Positions 15,830 through 23,289 of a DNA stretch of 64,000 bases are shown piece by piece. Position 1 is the first letter of the stretch; each line of letters begins with the position of its first letter. Made by a program: the position numbers and the translations under genes. Origin of the DNA: Arcobacter siniprincipis (GTDB lineage: Bacteria; Campylobacterota; Campylobacteria; Campylobacterales; Arcobacteraceae); NCBI RefSeq assembly GCF_048571125.1, contig NZ_CP182343.1:62001-126000 (forward strand). The letters are read 5' to 3'. Below the pieces are notes generated by a model that saw only the letters and a program-made list of their open reading frames with translations, was not told the DNA's origin and did not search any database.

Positions 15830-16801
15830 ATGGAAAAGAATTTAGAATATTATCTATCTTTAGATTATCCCTTTGAAACATATAGTGGAGAAAATGAAGT
15901 TGGAGATGCTTTTTTAGTAGAATTTTTTGATTTTGATATAAAAGCTTCAAGCGAAGATTTTGATGAGGCAGTTGAACTTGCACATACATATTTAGAAGAA
16001 CATATAAAAAGAGAATTAGAAGCAAACAGAGAAATTCCAAAGCCAAATGAAGGAAGAAGATTTATGAAACATAGGGAAGCATTAACTGCATACAAAAACA
16101 AAGATTTTGAAAAAGCCTATAGTATTTGGGAAGAAGAAGCAAAACTAAAAAATGACCAAGCTATGACAAATCTAGGTTTGATGTACTTAAAAGGTGAAGG
16201 TGTAGAGAAGGATTATTCTATAGCCAAAGATTGGTTTGAAAAAGCTAGTTCTTATGATAATGATTCTGCAAATTTTAATTTGGCACTTATGTATCAAACA
16301 AAAATTGGTGTTGAAGAAGATATAGAAAAAGCAAAAGAGTATTTTAGAAAAGCAGTTAGAAAAAATCATACCCAAGCAGCCTTTAGATTGGCTCTTGTTT
16401 TACTTCAAGATAGACAAAATTTAGATGGGGTAAGAGAAGGTTTTGACTGTATGTTAAAAGCTGCAAAAAACGGTCATGCAATGGCAAGTATTCAATTAAC
16501 AGGTATAGATAAAGATCTAGCAACCAATGTGGAATTAAATGAGCATTTTAGAGCTCAAAGCATGGAAAAACAACTAGAAATCATCAATGATACTTTAGAT
16601 AGATTTATTAGACCAATTTTATTAAAAGATGGTGGGAATATTTTACTAATAGATTATGTAAATGAACCAGAAATAGAACTAAGACTTGCCTATCAAGGTG
16701 CCTGTGTTGGATGTTCGATTGCAAGTACGGGAACCTATGAAATGATAAAAGGTACTTTAGAAAAGGTAATTGACCCAAGAGTTAGGTTATATATATTATG
16801 A
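15830..16801 (+). CDS. HicB-like / Sel1-repeat / NifU C-terminal fusion protein
   Basis: Three parts are visible in about 323 residues. The first 65 resemble the HicB antitoxin fold (DAFLVEFFDFDIKASSEDFD, then EAVELAHTYLEEHI and a Pro-rich end). Sel1-like TPR repeats occupy about 80-220, seen in AMTNLGLMYLKGEGVEKDYS and ANFNLALMYQTKIGVEEDIE. The last 75 residues are a NifU C-terminal domain (IRPILLKDGGNILLI, then GACVGCSIAST with a CxxC). That domain passes Fe-S clusters to targets. I place the start at the ATG at 15830; a TTG two codons upstream is possible. The next gene overlaps it by four bases. I do not know this architecture as a described family. Confidence 0.82.
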   Translation: MEKNLEYYLSLDYPFETYSGENEVGDAFLVEFFDFDIKASSEDFDEAVELAHTYLEEHIKRELEANREIPKPNEGRRFMKHREALTAYKNKDFEKAYSIWEEEAKLKNDQAMTNLGLMYLKGEGVEKDYSIAKDWFEKASSYDNDSANFNLALMYQTKIGVEEDIEKAKEYFRKAVRKNHTQAAFRLALVLLQDRQNLDGVREGFDCMLKAAKNGHAMASIQLTGIDKDLATNVELNEHFRAQSMEKQLEIINDTLDRFIRPILLKDGGNILLIDYVNEPEIELRLAYQGACVGCSIASTGTYEMIKGTLEKVIDPRVRLYIL

Positions 16802-17154
16802 GAATTGCATTTGCTTCTAAAGATAATATTCATGTAAACCAACATTTTGGTTGGGCAAAAGAGTTTTATATTTATGAAATAAAAGATGATAATTATACTT
16901 TTGTAAAATCAGTTGATTCTTCAATTGAGATTGAAGATGAAATAGAGAAACTTAATTACAAAATTGAATGTTGTGAAGGTTGTGATATTTTATATGTTCA
17001 ACAAATCGGACCAAAAGCCTCTTTGATGGTAAAAGCTTCAAAAATATTTCCAATGCAAGCAAGTGCTGAAAATGAAAAGATAGAAGAAATTCTACAAAAA
17101 TTAATTAAAATGAAAGAGAACCCTCCCATTTGGATGAGAAGGTTGATAGGTTAA
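16798..17154 (+). CDS. Second NifX-like protein
   Basis: A 118-residue protein of the NifX/NafY domain family: MRIAFASKDNIHVNQHFGWA opens it and NPPIWMRRLIG closes it, matching NifX (FATTDLENIDSHFG and NPPPFIKKII). The middle has ECCEGCDILYVQQIG, with three cysteines near the expected cofactor-carrying face. It overlaps the fusion gene by four bases and is followed after four bases by the flavodiiron gene. With NifX, the 15432 protein and the NifB tail there are four such domains in one region. Confidence 0.85.
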   Translation: MRIAFASKDNIHVNQHFGWAKEFYIYEIKDDNYTFVKSVDSSIEIEDEIEKLNYKIECCEGCDILYVQQIGPKASLMVKASKIFPMQASAENEKIEEILQKLIKMKENPPIWMRRLIG

Positions 17155-17158
17155 TAAC

Positions 17159-18397
17159 ATGTATTCAAATAAACCTATAGAAATTGCACCAAATATTTAT
17201 TTTATAGGATCATTTGATCCAGATATCAGAACTTTTGATATTATTATGAAAACAGCCAATGGCTCATCATATAATGCTTATTTAATCAAAACAGATGAAG
17301 GTGTGATTATTCTAGATACTGTAAAACTGGAGTTTCAAGATGAATTTTTCAAAAAGATTGAAGCTTTGTGTTCTTATGAAGAGATTAAATATGTCATCTC
17401 TCATCACCTAGAACCAGACCATGCAGGAGCAATTCCTGAATTAATAAATAGAGCTCCAAGGGCAAAAGTTTTAATCTCTCCCCAAGCAACACCTATGTTA
17501 AAAGCAATAACAAGAAACGAAAATATTGATTTTGAGACAGTCTGGACAAATAAAAGTTTGACCTTAGGTAATAAAACAATCAAATTTCTTACAACGCCAT
17601 ATTTACATTGGCCAGAAACTATGAGTTCATATGTGGTAGAGGATAAATTACTATTTTCAGGTGATGTTTTTGGAAGTCATTATCACGATAGAAGACTGTT
17701 TGATGATTTAGTTGGAGATTTTTTCTACGCTTTTAAATACTATTATGACCATATTATGAGACCCTTTAAATCTTATGCTTTAAATGCAATCAAACTTTAT
17801 GACAAACTTGAAATTGATATGATAGCAACCCTTCATGGACCAATATTAAGGAATAATCCAAAACAATATATTGATTATTATAGAAAGTGGAGCCAAGATA
17901 ATTATAAAGATAGTGCACATGGTAAAAAAATCTTGTCTATTTTTTATCTAACAAGTTACAAAAATACTAAAGATATGGCCGAAGCTATATTTGAAGGTGC
18001 GGAAAGTGTTGATGGAATCATCACCAATGTGTATGATTTAGCCTCTATTGAAGAATCAAATATGATAAATATACTTGAAGAGAGTGATGGTGTTTTAATA
18101 GGAACACCAACAATTAATGCAGATGCCCCAAAACCTGTTTGGGATCTGCTCTCATGTATGATGTTGTTGGAAAAAAAGGGAAAAACAGGAGGTGCTTTTG
18201 GTTCTTATGGTTGGAGTGGTGAAGCTATTGATATGATTTTACATAGATTAAAATCCCTAAACTTTAGAGTTCCTCCAATGGATTCTTTAAAAATAAAACT
18301 AATACCCACAACAGAAGAACTTGCCCAATGTTATGATTATGGAGTAGAGTTTGCAGAAATTATAAATGGAAAAATGTTAGAAATGACCATGAACTAA
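17159..18397 (+). CDS. Flavodiiron protein (FprA family), oxygen or NO reductase
   Basis: A cytoplasmic enzyme that reduces O2 to water (or NO to N2O) with electrons from a rubredoxin or similar. The metallo-beta-lactamase-like half carries the diiron ligands HHLEPDHAG (about 81-89), LHWPETM, SGDVFGSHYH and LHGP. The flavodoxin half begins about residue 258 (SIFYLTSYKNTKDMAEAIFE) and shows GTPTINADAP and FGSYGWSGEA for FMN binding. At 412 residues it is the typical two-domain form. It ends the rightward nif operon, so oxygen protection of nitrogenase is the likely role. No rubredoxin gene is adjacent. Confidence 0.92.
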   Translation: MYSNKPIEIAPNIYFIGSFDPDIRTFDIIMKTANGSSYNAYLIKTDEGVIILDTVKLEFQDEFFKKIEALCSYEEIKYVISHHLEPDHAGAIPELINRAPRAKVLISPQATPMLKAITRNENIDFETVWTNKSLTLGNKTIKFLTTPYLHWPETMSSYVVEDKLLFSGDVFGSHYHDRRLFDDLVGDFFYAFKYYYDHIMRPFKSYALNAIKLYDKLEIDMIATLHGPILRNNPKQYIDYYRKWSQDNYKDSAHGKKILSIFYLTSYKNTKDMAEAIFEGAESVDGIITNVYDLASIEESNMINILEESDGVLIGTPTINADAPKPVWDLLSCMMLLEKKGKTGGAFGSYGWSGEAIDMILHRLKSLNFRVPPMDSLKIKLIPTTEELAQCYDYGVEFAEIINGKMLEMTMN

Positions 18398-18410
18398 TAT
18401 GAATGAATAA

Positions 18411-18452
18411 GTGATGAGTATGAATTAATTGACTAAAACTAATACTCATCAC
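18411..18452. terminator. Bidirectional terminator between convergent nif-linked transcripts
   Basis: Perfect 11-bp arms GTGATGAGTAT / ATACTCATCAC flank a 20-base loop between the flavodiiron gene and the leftward 61-residue gene. CTATTTG follows on the plus strand. Confidence 0.55.
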
Positions 18453-18460
18453 CTATTTGT

Positions 18461-18646
18461 TTATGATAGGTCACTAAGTGTTGATACCTTATAAACTACA
18501 TCTTTGAGTTCATTTAACTTTTTAATTATATCTTCATCACAGTGTTTATCCATATCAAATCTTGTCTCCATAAAATCATATATATTATCTATATTTGAAA
18601 ATACTTCTTGGAGAAGTTGCTCTTTTATACTATCTTGTATACTCAT
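18461..18646 (-). CDS. Unknown small helical protein, nif-linked
   Basis: A 61-residue acidic protein, not recognised. It appears to be wholly helical (IKEQLLQEVFSNIDNIYDFM, then EDIIKKLNELKDVVYKV). It overlaps the ArsC-like gene by four bases and so is the second gene behind the sigma-54 site at 19029. Together they form a two-gene unit divergent from nifB. Confidence 0.65.
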   Translation of the reverse strand: MSIQDSIKEQLLQEVFSNIDNIYDFMETRFDMDKHCDEDIIKKLNELKDVVYKVSTLSDLS

Positions 18647-19002
18647 CTTAACTCCCTTAGTTTAAAATCTAAAATTTTATTTAAATCAAATCCACAAAAT
18701 TTATTTGTACCAATTGTTATAAGAGGTCTTTTTATTAAAATAGGATTTGAAATCATAAGATTTAGTAACTCCTCATCAGAAGTATTATCTAAATCTATCT
18801 CCTTGTTTTTTACAAGTGGGGCATTTGGATTTATGCACTCTTTTATACTTTTATTCTCAAAAAAGTTAAGTAGTTGGTTTTTTGAAAAGTTTGTTTTCAA
18901 TAAATCTGTACTAATAACATTGAAGCCAAAGTCTTTTAATCTCTTCTTTTGTTTGGTGTTATTTACACATCCAACTTTTTCATAAAAAATTACTGGAATC
19001 AT
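18643..19002 (-). CDS. ArsC-like nitrogenase-associated protein
   Basis: A 119-residue protein of the ArsC/Spx fold, from the group annotated as nitrogenase-associated (NifO-like). The start reads MIPVIFYEKVGCVNNTKQKK with a cysteine in a position like the ArsC active site, followed by a spaced FEN...IKECINPNAPLVKNKE and LISNPILIKRPLITIG, the family's conserved basic loop. The true function is not established; an influence on nitrogenase under nitrate or oxygen has been proposed for relatives. It is divergent to nifB and has its own sigma-54 site about 27 bases upstream. Confidence 0.85.
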   Translation of the reverse strand: MIPVIFYEKVGCVNNTKQKKRLKDFGFNVISTDLLKTNFSKNQLLNFFENKSIKECINPNAPLVKNKEIDLDNTSDEELLNLMISNPILIKRPLITIGTNKFCGFDLNKILDFKLRELR

Positions 19003-19028
19003 TTTTTCTCCTTAATAAAGAGTATAGA

Positions 19029-19043
19029 TGCATATTTCATTCC
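19029..19043 (-). promoter_or_regulatory. Sigma-54 promoter of ArsC-like unit
   Basis: GGAATGAAATATGCA on the minus strand (GG-N10-GC). Twelve bases separate it from the nifB promoter on the other strand, the same gap as in the nifE pair. Predicted leader about 16 bases. Confidence 0.85.
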
Positions 19044-19055
19044 TAATAATTTTAT

Positions 19056-19070
19056 GGAACGCTATATGCA
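19056..19070 (+). promoter_or_regulatory. Sigma-54 promoter of nifB operon
   Basis: GGAACGCTATATGCA on the plus strand (GG-N10-GC). Predicted transcript start near 19081, leaving about 23 bases to the nifB ATG. Confidence 0.88.
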
Positions 19071-19103
19071 TAAAGTAAAACAGAAATAAAAAAAGGAGAT
19101 ACT

Positions 19104-20552
19104 ATGAGTTGTTCTTGTACATCTAGTAGTACACAAGAGGAATTACAACAAGAAGTTATGGATAAGATTAACAACCATCCATGTTATTCTGAGGGTGCTC
19201 ACCAACACTATGCGAGAATTCACGTAGCTGTTGCACCTGCTTGTAATATCCAATGTAACTACTGTAATAGAAAATTTGATTGTTCAAATGAGAGTCGTCC
19301 TGGTGTTACTTCAGCAAAATTAAGTCCTGAAGATGCAGTTAAAAAGGTTTTATATGTTGGTGGTGATATTCAACAACTTTCAGTTGTAGGAATAGCAGGA
19401 CCTGGAGATGCACTAGCAAATCCTAAAAAAACATTTGATACTTTTAGAATGCTTCATGAAAAAGCACCTGACCAAAAACTATGTTTATCAACAAATGGAC
19501 TTAGACTTCCTGATTATGTTGATGAGATGGTTAAATACAATGTTGATCATGTAACAGTAACTATTAATTCAGTTGATCCAACTGGAGAAATTGGTGCTAA
19601 GATTTATCCATGGGTTCACTGGAATCATGAAAAAGTATTTGGGGCAGAAGGTGCAAAAATTCTTTTAGAACAACAACTAAAAGGTATTAAAATGCTAACT
19701 GAGCGAGGCATTTTAGTAAAAGCAAACTCTGTTTTAATCCCTGGGGTTAATGATAAAGAGTTAGTAAATGTTGCTAAAAAACTAAAAGAGCTAAATGTAT
19801 TTTTACACAACATTATGCCACTTCTTTCAAAAGAAGAGTATGGTACATATTATGGACTAAATGGACAAGCAAGTGCAACTGACCAAGAAGTAATGGCAGC
19901 TCAAGAAGCATGTGGTATGGATATGAAACTAATGTCTCACTGTAGACAATGTCGAGCAGATGCTGTTGGACTGATTGGTGAAGATAGAGGAGAAGAGTTT
20001 ACTCCTGATGTTTTCCAAAACATGTCTTGGGAAGAGTTACAAGATCAATATAATATGGAAGCAAGAGCTAAAAAACATGAAGTTATTGAAAACTGGAGAG
20101 CTGCACTTGATGCTGCAAATGATAGAATCAAAATAGAACAAGCAAGTAAAGAAGAATTAAGTTCTACTGGTGAGACTAAACTTGTAGCTGTTACAACAGC
20201 AGGTGAAGGAACAGTAAATTTACACTTTGGTAATGCTACAGAGTTCCTAATTTACGAAGTTGGTGACAAAGCTATCAAATTTGTAATGCATAGAAAAGTT
20301 GAAAATGCGTACTGTAAAGGTCCTGAAGATTGTGATGGTTCATATCCAATTGAAGAGATCAAAAATACTTTAAAAGATGTTGATATTTTATTAACAGAAA
20401 AAATTGGAGGATGTCCTCAAGATGAATTGGCACAAATCAATCTGATTTCTGATGATTCTTATGCTCTTCAACCAATAGAAAAATCAGTTTTTGCAGCAGC
20501 GCAAAAATATTTCTTCGCTGTTGATACAAAATCAGAGAAAGAGTTAGGATAA
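19104..20552 (+). CDS. nifB: NifB, radical-SAM FeMo-cofactor core synthase with NifX domain
   Basis: NifB joins two [4Fe-4S] clusters and inserts carbide and a ninth sulfur to make NifB-co. The SAM cluster motif is CNIQCNYCNRKFDC (about 48-61, Cx3Cx2C), after HVAVAPA. AGPGDALANP follows at about 100. The C-terminal part from about residue 355 is a NifX-like domain (LVAVTTAGEGTVNLHFGNAT, then FLIYEV). At 482 residues the two-domain form is complete. A cysteine-rich start (MSCSCTSSS) and a good AAGGAG site support the ATG used. nifV follows in the same direction after a small gene. Confidence 0.96.
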   Translation: MSCSCTSSSTQEELQQEVMDKINNHPCYSEGAHQHYARIHVAVAPACNIQCNYCNRKFDCSNESRPGVTSAKLSPEDAVKKVLYVGGDIQQLSVVGIAGPGDALANPKKTFDTFRMLHEKAPDQKLCLSTNGLRLPDYVDEMVKYNVDHVTVTINSVDPTGEIGAKIYPWVHWNHEKVFGAEGAKILLEQQLKGIKMLTERGILVKANSVLIPGVNDKELVNVAKKLKELNVFLHNIMPLLSKEEYGTYYGLNGQASATDQEVMAAQEACGMDMKLMSHCRQCRADAVGLIGEDRGEEFTPDVFQNMSWEELQDQYNMEARAKKHEVIENWRAALDAANDRIKIEQASKEELSSTGETKLVAVTTAGEGTVNLHFGNATEFLIYEVGDKAIKFVMHRKVENAYCKGPEDCDGSYPIEEIKNTLKDVDILLTEKIGGCPQDELAQINLISDDSYALQPIEKSVFAAAQKYFFAVDTKSEKELG

Positions 20553-20567
20553 TTCCTAACTTATTCT

Positions 20568-20849
20568 ATGAAAAATAATCCTAAAATAATCCTTTTAAAA
20601 GGAAATGGACCCATTTCTATAAATAATGAATTACTGGAGCTTTATCCAGTAACTACTTGTCATGGAGCTATTGGTTTCCCTTTAAAATCATTGCGAGCTG
20701 ATAATGTTTATATTGTAAATTCCCTTGATGAATTTTGGCAAATAGAAAAAACTATCAAAGAAAAACCTTGCTGTTTTGTATATGCTTATGAAAATCTTGA
20801 GAAAGAGGATTTATCAAAAATTCATGCACTTGATATGATAAGTGTATAA
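20568..20849 (+). CDS. Unknown small protein between nifB and nifV
   Basis: A 93-residue protein that I do not recognise. It has cysteines in TTCHGAIGFPL and KPCCFVYAY and no membrane segment. It begins 15 bases after nifB and ends just before the nifV sigma-54 site, so it should be part of the nifB transcript. No clear ribosome site other than AT-rich sequence is seen. It may be redox- or metal-linked because of the cysteine pair. Confidence 0.65.
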   Translation: MKNNPKIILLKGNGPISINNELLELYPVTTCHGAIGFPLKSLRADNVYIVNSLDEFWQIEKTIKEKPCCFVYAYENLEKEDLSKIHALDMISV

Positions 20850-20855
20850 AGTAAT

Positions 20856-20870
20856 GGAATAGATTTTGCA
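20856..20870 (+). promoter_or_regulatory. Sigma-54 promoter of nifV operon
   Basis: GGAATAGATTTTGCA on the plus strand (GG-N10-GC). Predicted start near 20881, about 22 bases before nifV. Confidence 0.87.
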
Positions 20871-20902
20871 TCTATACTTTTAATCCAACAAAAGGCAAAA
20901 TA

Positions 20903-22018
20903 ATGTTTCTTATAAATGACACAACATTAAGAGATGGCGAACAAGCACCTTATGTAGCATTTAATACAAAAGAAAAATTAGATATTGCCCAAAAACTTTA
21001 TGAAGCGGGCGCAGATGAACTTGAAGTTGGAATTCCTGCAATGGGAAAAAAAGAACAAGAAGACCTAAAAGAGATTTTAGCTTTAAATCTTCCTATTCCA
21101 ATCATGAGTTGGAATAGAGCAACAATGAGCGATTTGGAAGCTTCTTTAGAGTGTGGGCTCAAATCAGTTGATTTATCAATTCCTGTTTCAGATATCTTAA
21201 TTGATGTGAAATTTGGTGGAGATAAACAAAAAGTCTTATCTCAACTTGAAAAGGTGATTCTACATGCAAAAAAAGAAGGCTTATTTGTTTGCATTGGAGG
21301 AGAAGATTCAAGTAGAGCTGATTTGAACTTTTTAAAAGAGATTTTGGCATTAGGAAAAAGTCTTGGTGTAAATAGATTTAGATATTGTGATACAGTTGGA
21401 ATATTAACTCCTACAAAAACTTATCAAAATATTAGTGAGCTTACAAAGTTAGATTTACTTGATATTGAAATGCATACCCATAATGATTTTGGTATGGCGA
21501 CAGCAAATGCTATTTCGGGTTATGAAGCAGGAGCAAAAAGTGCTAATACTACCGTTATTGGGTTAGGTGAACGCGCGGGAAATGCCTCTTTTGAACAAGT
21601 ATTGATGACTTTGGCAAGACTTCTTGGAAAAGATACACAAATAAAATCTGATAAATTAAAAGCACTTATTCAAACAGTAGGATTAGCATCAAATAGAAGA
21701 ATAGATACTAATTTACCTATTGTTGGAGAGTATATTTTCTCCCATGAATCTGGTATTCATGTAAATGGAATGATGAAATCAAAAAGTGCTTATGAGCCGT
21801 TTACTCCAATGGAAGTTGGATTAGAGAGATATTTCCCTATAGGAAAACACTCTGGAACATCTACTTTACTTTTTCACTTACAAACTTTAGGAATCACTCC
21901 TACAAAAGAGAGCCTACAAAAGTTATTGCCATTGGTTAGAGAAATGGTTACAAATAGAAAAAAAGTGTTAGAAATAAAAGAATTGGAAGAGTTATACTTA
22001 TGTTCGTTGGATATTTAA
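20903..22018 (+). CDS. nifV: NifV, homocitrate synthase
   Basis: Condenses acetyl-CoA with 2-oxoglutarate to homocitrate, the organic ligand of FeMo-cofactor. The TIM-barrel motif NDTTLRDGEQAPYVAFNTKE (about 5-24) is the signature of this family. HTHNDFGMATANAISG (about 191-206) supplies the metal-binding histidines, and GERAGNASFEQVLM and SGIHVNGMMK follow. Length (371) is typical of NifV and shorter than LeuA. Its end overlaps the GNAT-like gene by 19 bases, so the two are probably coupled. Confidence 0.95.
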   Translation: MFLINDTTLRDGEQAPYVAFNTKEKLDIAQKLYEAGADELEVGIPAMGKKEQEDLKEILALNLPIPIMSWNRATMSDLEASLECGLKSVDLSIPVSDILIDVKFGGDKQKVLSQLEKVILHAKKEGLFVCIGGEDSSRADLNFLKEILALGKSLGVNRFRYCDTVGILTPTKTYQNISELTKLDLLDIEMHTHNDFGMATANAISGYEAGAKSANTTVIGLGERAGNASFEQVLMTLARLLGKDTQIKSDKLKALIQTVGLASNRRIDTNLPIVGEYIFSHESGIHVNGMMKSKSAYEPFTPMEVGLERYFPIGKHSGTSTLLFHLQTLGITPTKESLQKLLPLVREMVTNRKKVLEIKELEELYLCSLDI

Positions 22019-22806
22019 GAAATGATTTTGAGGAAGAACTTTCTAGTATATTAGAAAGTGATACTCTTTTTGACTTGGAATTGTTAAAACAAACATATGA
22101 GATATTCCCTCAATACTGTTTTGCTGCCTATGAAGATGGTAAAATTGTGGGGGTAGTTAGTGCTTATGCTTTTAGTAAACATGTATTTATAAATGTAATT
22201 AAAGCTTTGGATACACACAAAGATGTACTTACACGACTTATTAAGTTATTAGTGCAAAATGTGTCAAGTATGAATATATATGTACTAATAGAAGATAAGT
22301 TAGCTTCATATTTTACCGCTTTTAATTTTCAAGAACATTCAAAGTTTTTAAGATATTTACATAGTGGTGAAGCTGTTGCTTTTAACTTTTCAAATTCAAC
22401 TGCGAAACAAGTAAGTGGAGAAAACTATGACGATATCTCTAGAAAAATAGATAGGGAAGTCTTTTTAGATGACAGAGAAGAGTACATAAAAAAAGATTGC
22501 GTATTTACAAACTCTTTGAAACTTTCAACAACAAGTGGTTTTATGCACTCATATGTAGTAAATAAAAGATATATAAAAATCTCACCTTGGCTTATGCAAA
22601 ATGAATCTTACTTAGATGCTGAAAAGCTTTTAAGAGGAGTTTTGTATTATCGAGGGTTAAAGAAAATATTTGCTTTTATCCCAAAAGACATAAAAGAGAT
22701 AAGTGAACTCTATGAGAGTTATAAGTTTAAAAAAGATGGAAAATTTTCTTTGCTTTATTTAGGTGAAAAGCCTGAGCTAAAGTTAGAGAATTTATATGCA
22801 CTTTAA
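22000..22806 (+). CDS. GNAT-like acetyltransferase-fold protein
   Basis: A 268-residue protein. It shows the N-terminal GNAT strand pattern (CFAAYEDGKIVGVVSAYAFS, about 39-58), and the second half repeats a similar fold ending in FIPKDIKEISELYESYKFKK. The acceptor-binding glycine-rich loop is weak, so the catalytic status is uncertain. The start overlaps nifV by 19 bases. It is conserved in context with nifV here, but what it modifies is unknown. Confidence 0.55.
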   Translation: MFVGYLRNDFEEELSSILESDTLFDLELLKQTYEIFPQYCFAAYEDGKIVGVVSAYAFSKHVFINVIKALDTHKDVLTRLIKLLVQNVSSMNIYVLIEDKLASYFTAFNFQEHSKFLRYLHSGEAVAFNFSNSTAKQVSGENYDDISRKIDREVFLDDREEYIKKDCVFTNSLKLSTTSGFMHSYVVNKRYIKISPWLMQNESYLDAEKLLRGVLYYRGLKKIFAFIPKDIKEISELYESYKFKKDGKFSLLYLGEKPELKLENLYAL

Positions 22807-22829
22807 TAAACAGAAAAGGAGACTAGAAG

Positions 22830-23039
22830 ATGGCAGATTTAACAGAAGAGCAAAAAGAGAAGAAAAAAGAGTTAGCAAAATATAAAAGAAAAGTTATAGA
22901 AAAAGCTGGTGTCGTACATGATATAGTTGAAGATACAATTTGGACAGAATATGATAAGTTGCCAAAACTTAGTGAAGAGATAGGCTTGGCTATGAAAGAT
23001 GTGGAGAGTTTTTTAGAAGAACATCCTTATTTAAAGTGA
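22830..23039 (+). CDS. CCE_0567-family (DUF683) nif-associated small protein
   Basis: A 69-residue helical protein. The family core is IEKAGVVHDIVEDTIWTEYD followed by KLPKLSEEIGLAM. Such proteins are often found beside nifX or nifQ; the structure of a relative shows a small helical dimer, and a metal role has been suggested. A good AAGGAG site precedes the ATG. It lies between the GNAT gene and a cysteine-rich gene. Confidence 0.8.
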   Translation: MADLTEEQKEKKKELAKYKRKVIEKAGVVHDIVEDTIWTEYDKLPKLSEEIGLAMKDVESFLEEHPYLK

Positions 23040-23045
23040 TATAAC

Positions 23046-23288
23046 ATGGAAGATTTAAAAAATAAACTTATTTGTGAGTGTGGACAGAAATCGATTCTTG
23101 ATGCAGTAAAAATATTTGAAAATACGGATCTTCCATATAAAAAAGCTAAAAAGCTAGTAACAGGATGTAATAAAACCTGTTGTAGAAAACCTCTTATGGC
23201 ATTGTTTAATATGGTCGATTTTGGTTTTGTTGATTATGAAGAGATTTCATTTTTAATAGATGCTATGAATGATAGATTAAAGGGATAA
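23046..23288 (+). CDS. Small Cys-rich protein, BFD-like, nif-linked
   Basis: The 80 residues contain CEC (about 10-12) and, 28 residues on, GCNKTCC. This resembles the C-x-C ... C-x2-C pattern of bacterioferritin-associated ferredoxin [2Fe-2S] domains, with one extra residue in the second pair. I therefore suspect an Fe-S protein, but the match is incomplete and the call is tentative. It follows the CCE_0567 gene by six bases and precedes the LRR gene by two, so all are one transcript. Confidence 0.6.
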   Translation: MEDLKNKLICECGQKSILDAVKIFENTDLPYKKAKKLVTGCNKTCCRKPLMALFNMVDFGFVDYEEISFLIDAMNDRLKG

Positions 23289-23289
23289 A

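Noticed and set aside
15358..20870. NifA upstream sites (TGT-N10-ACA)
   Set aside because: None found by eye in the intergenic regions examined.
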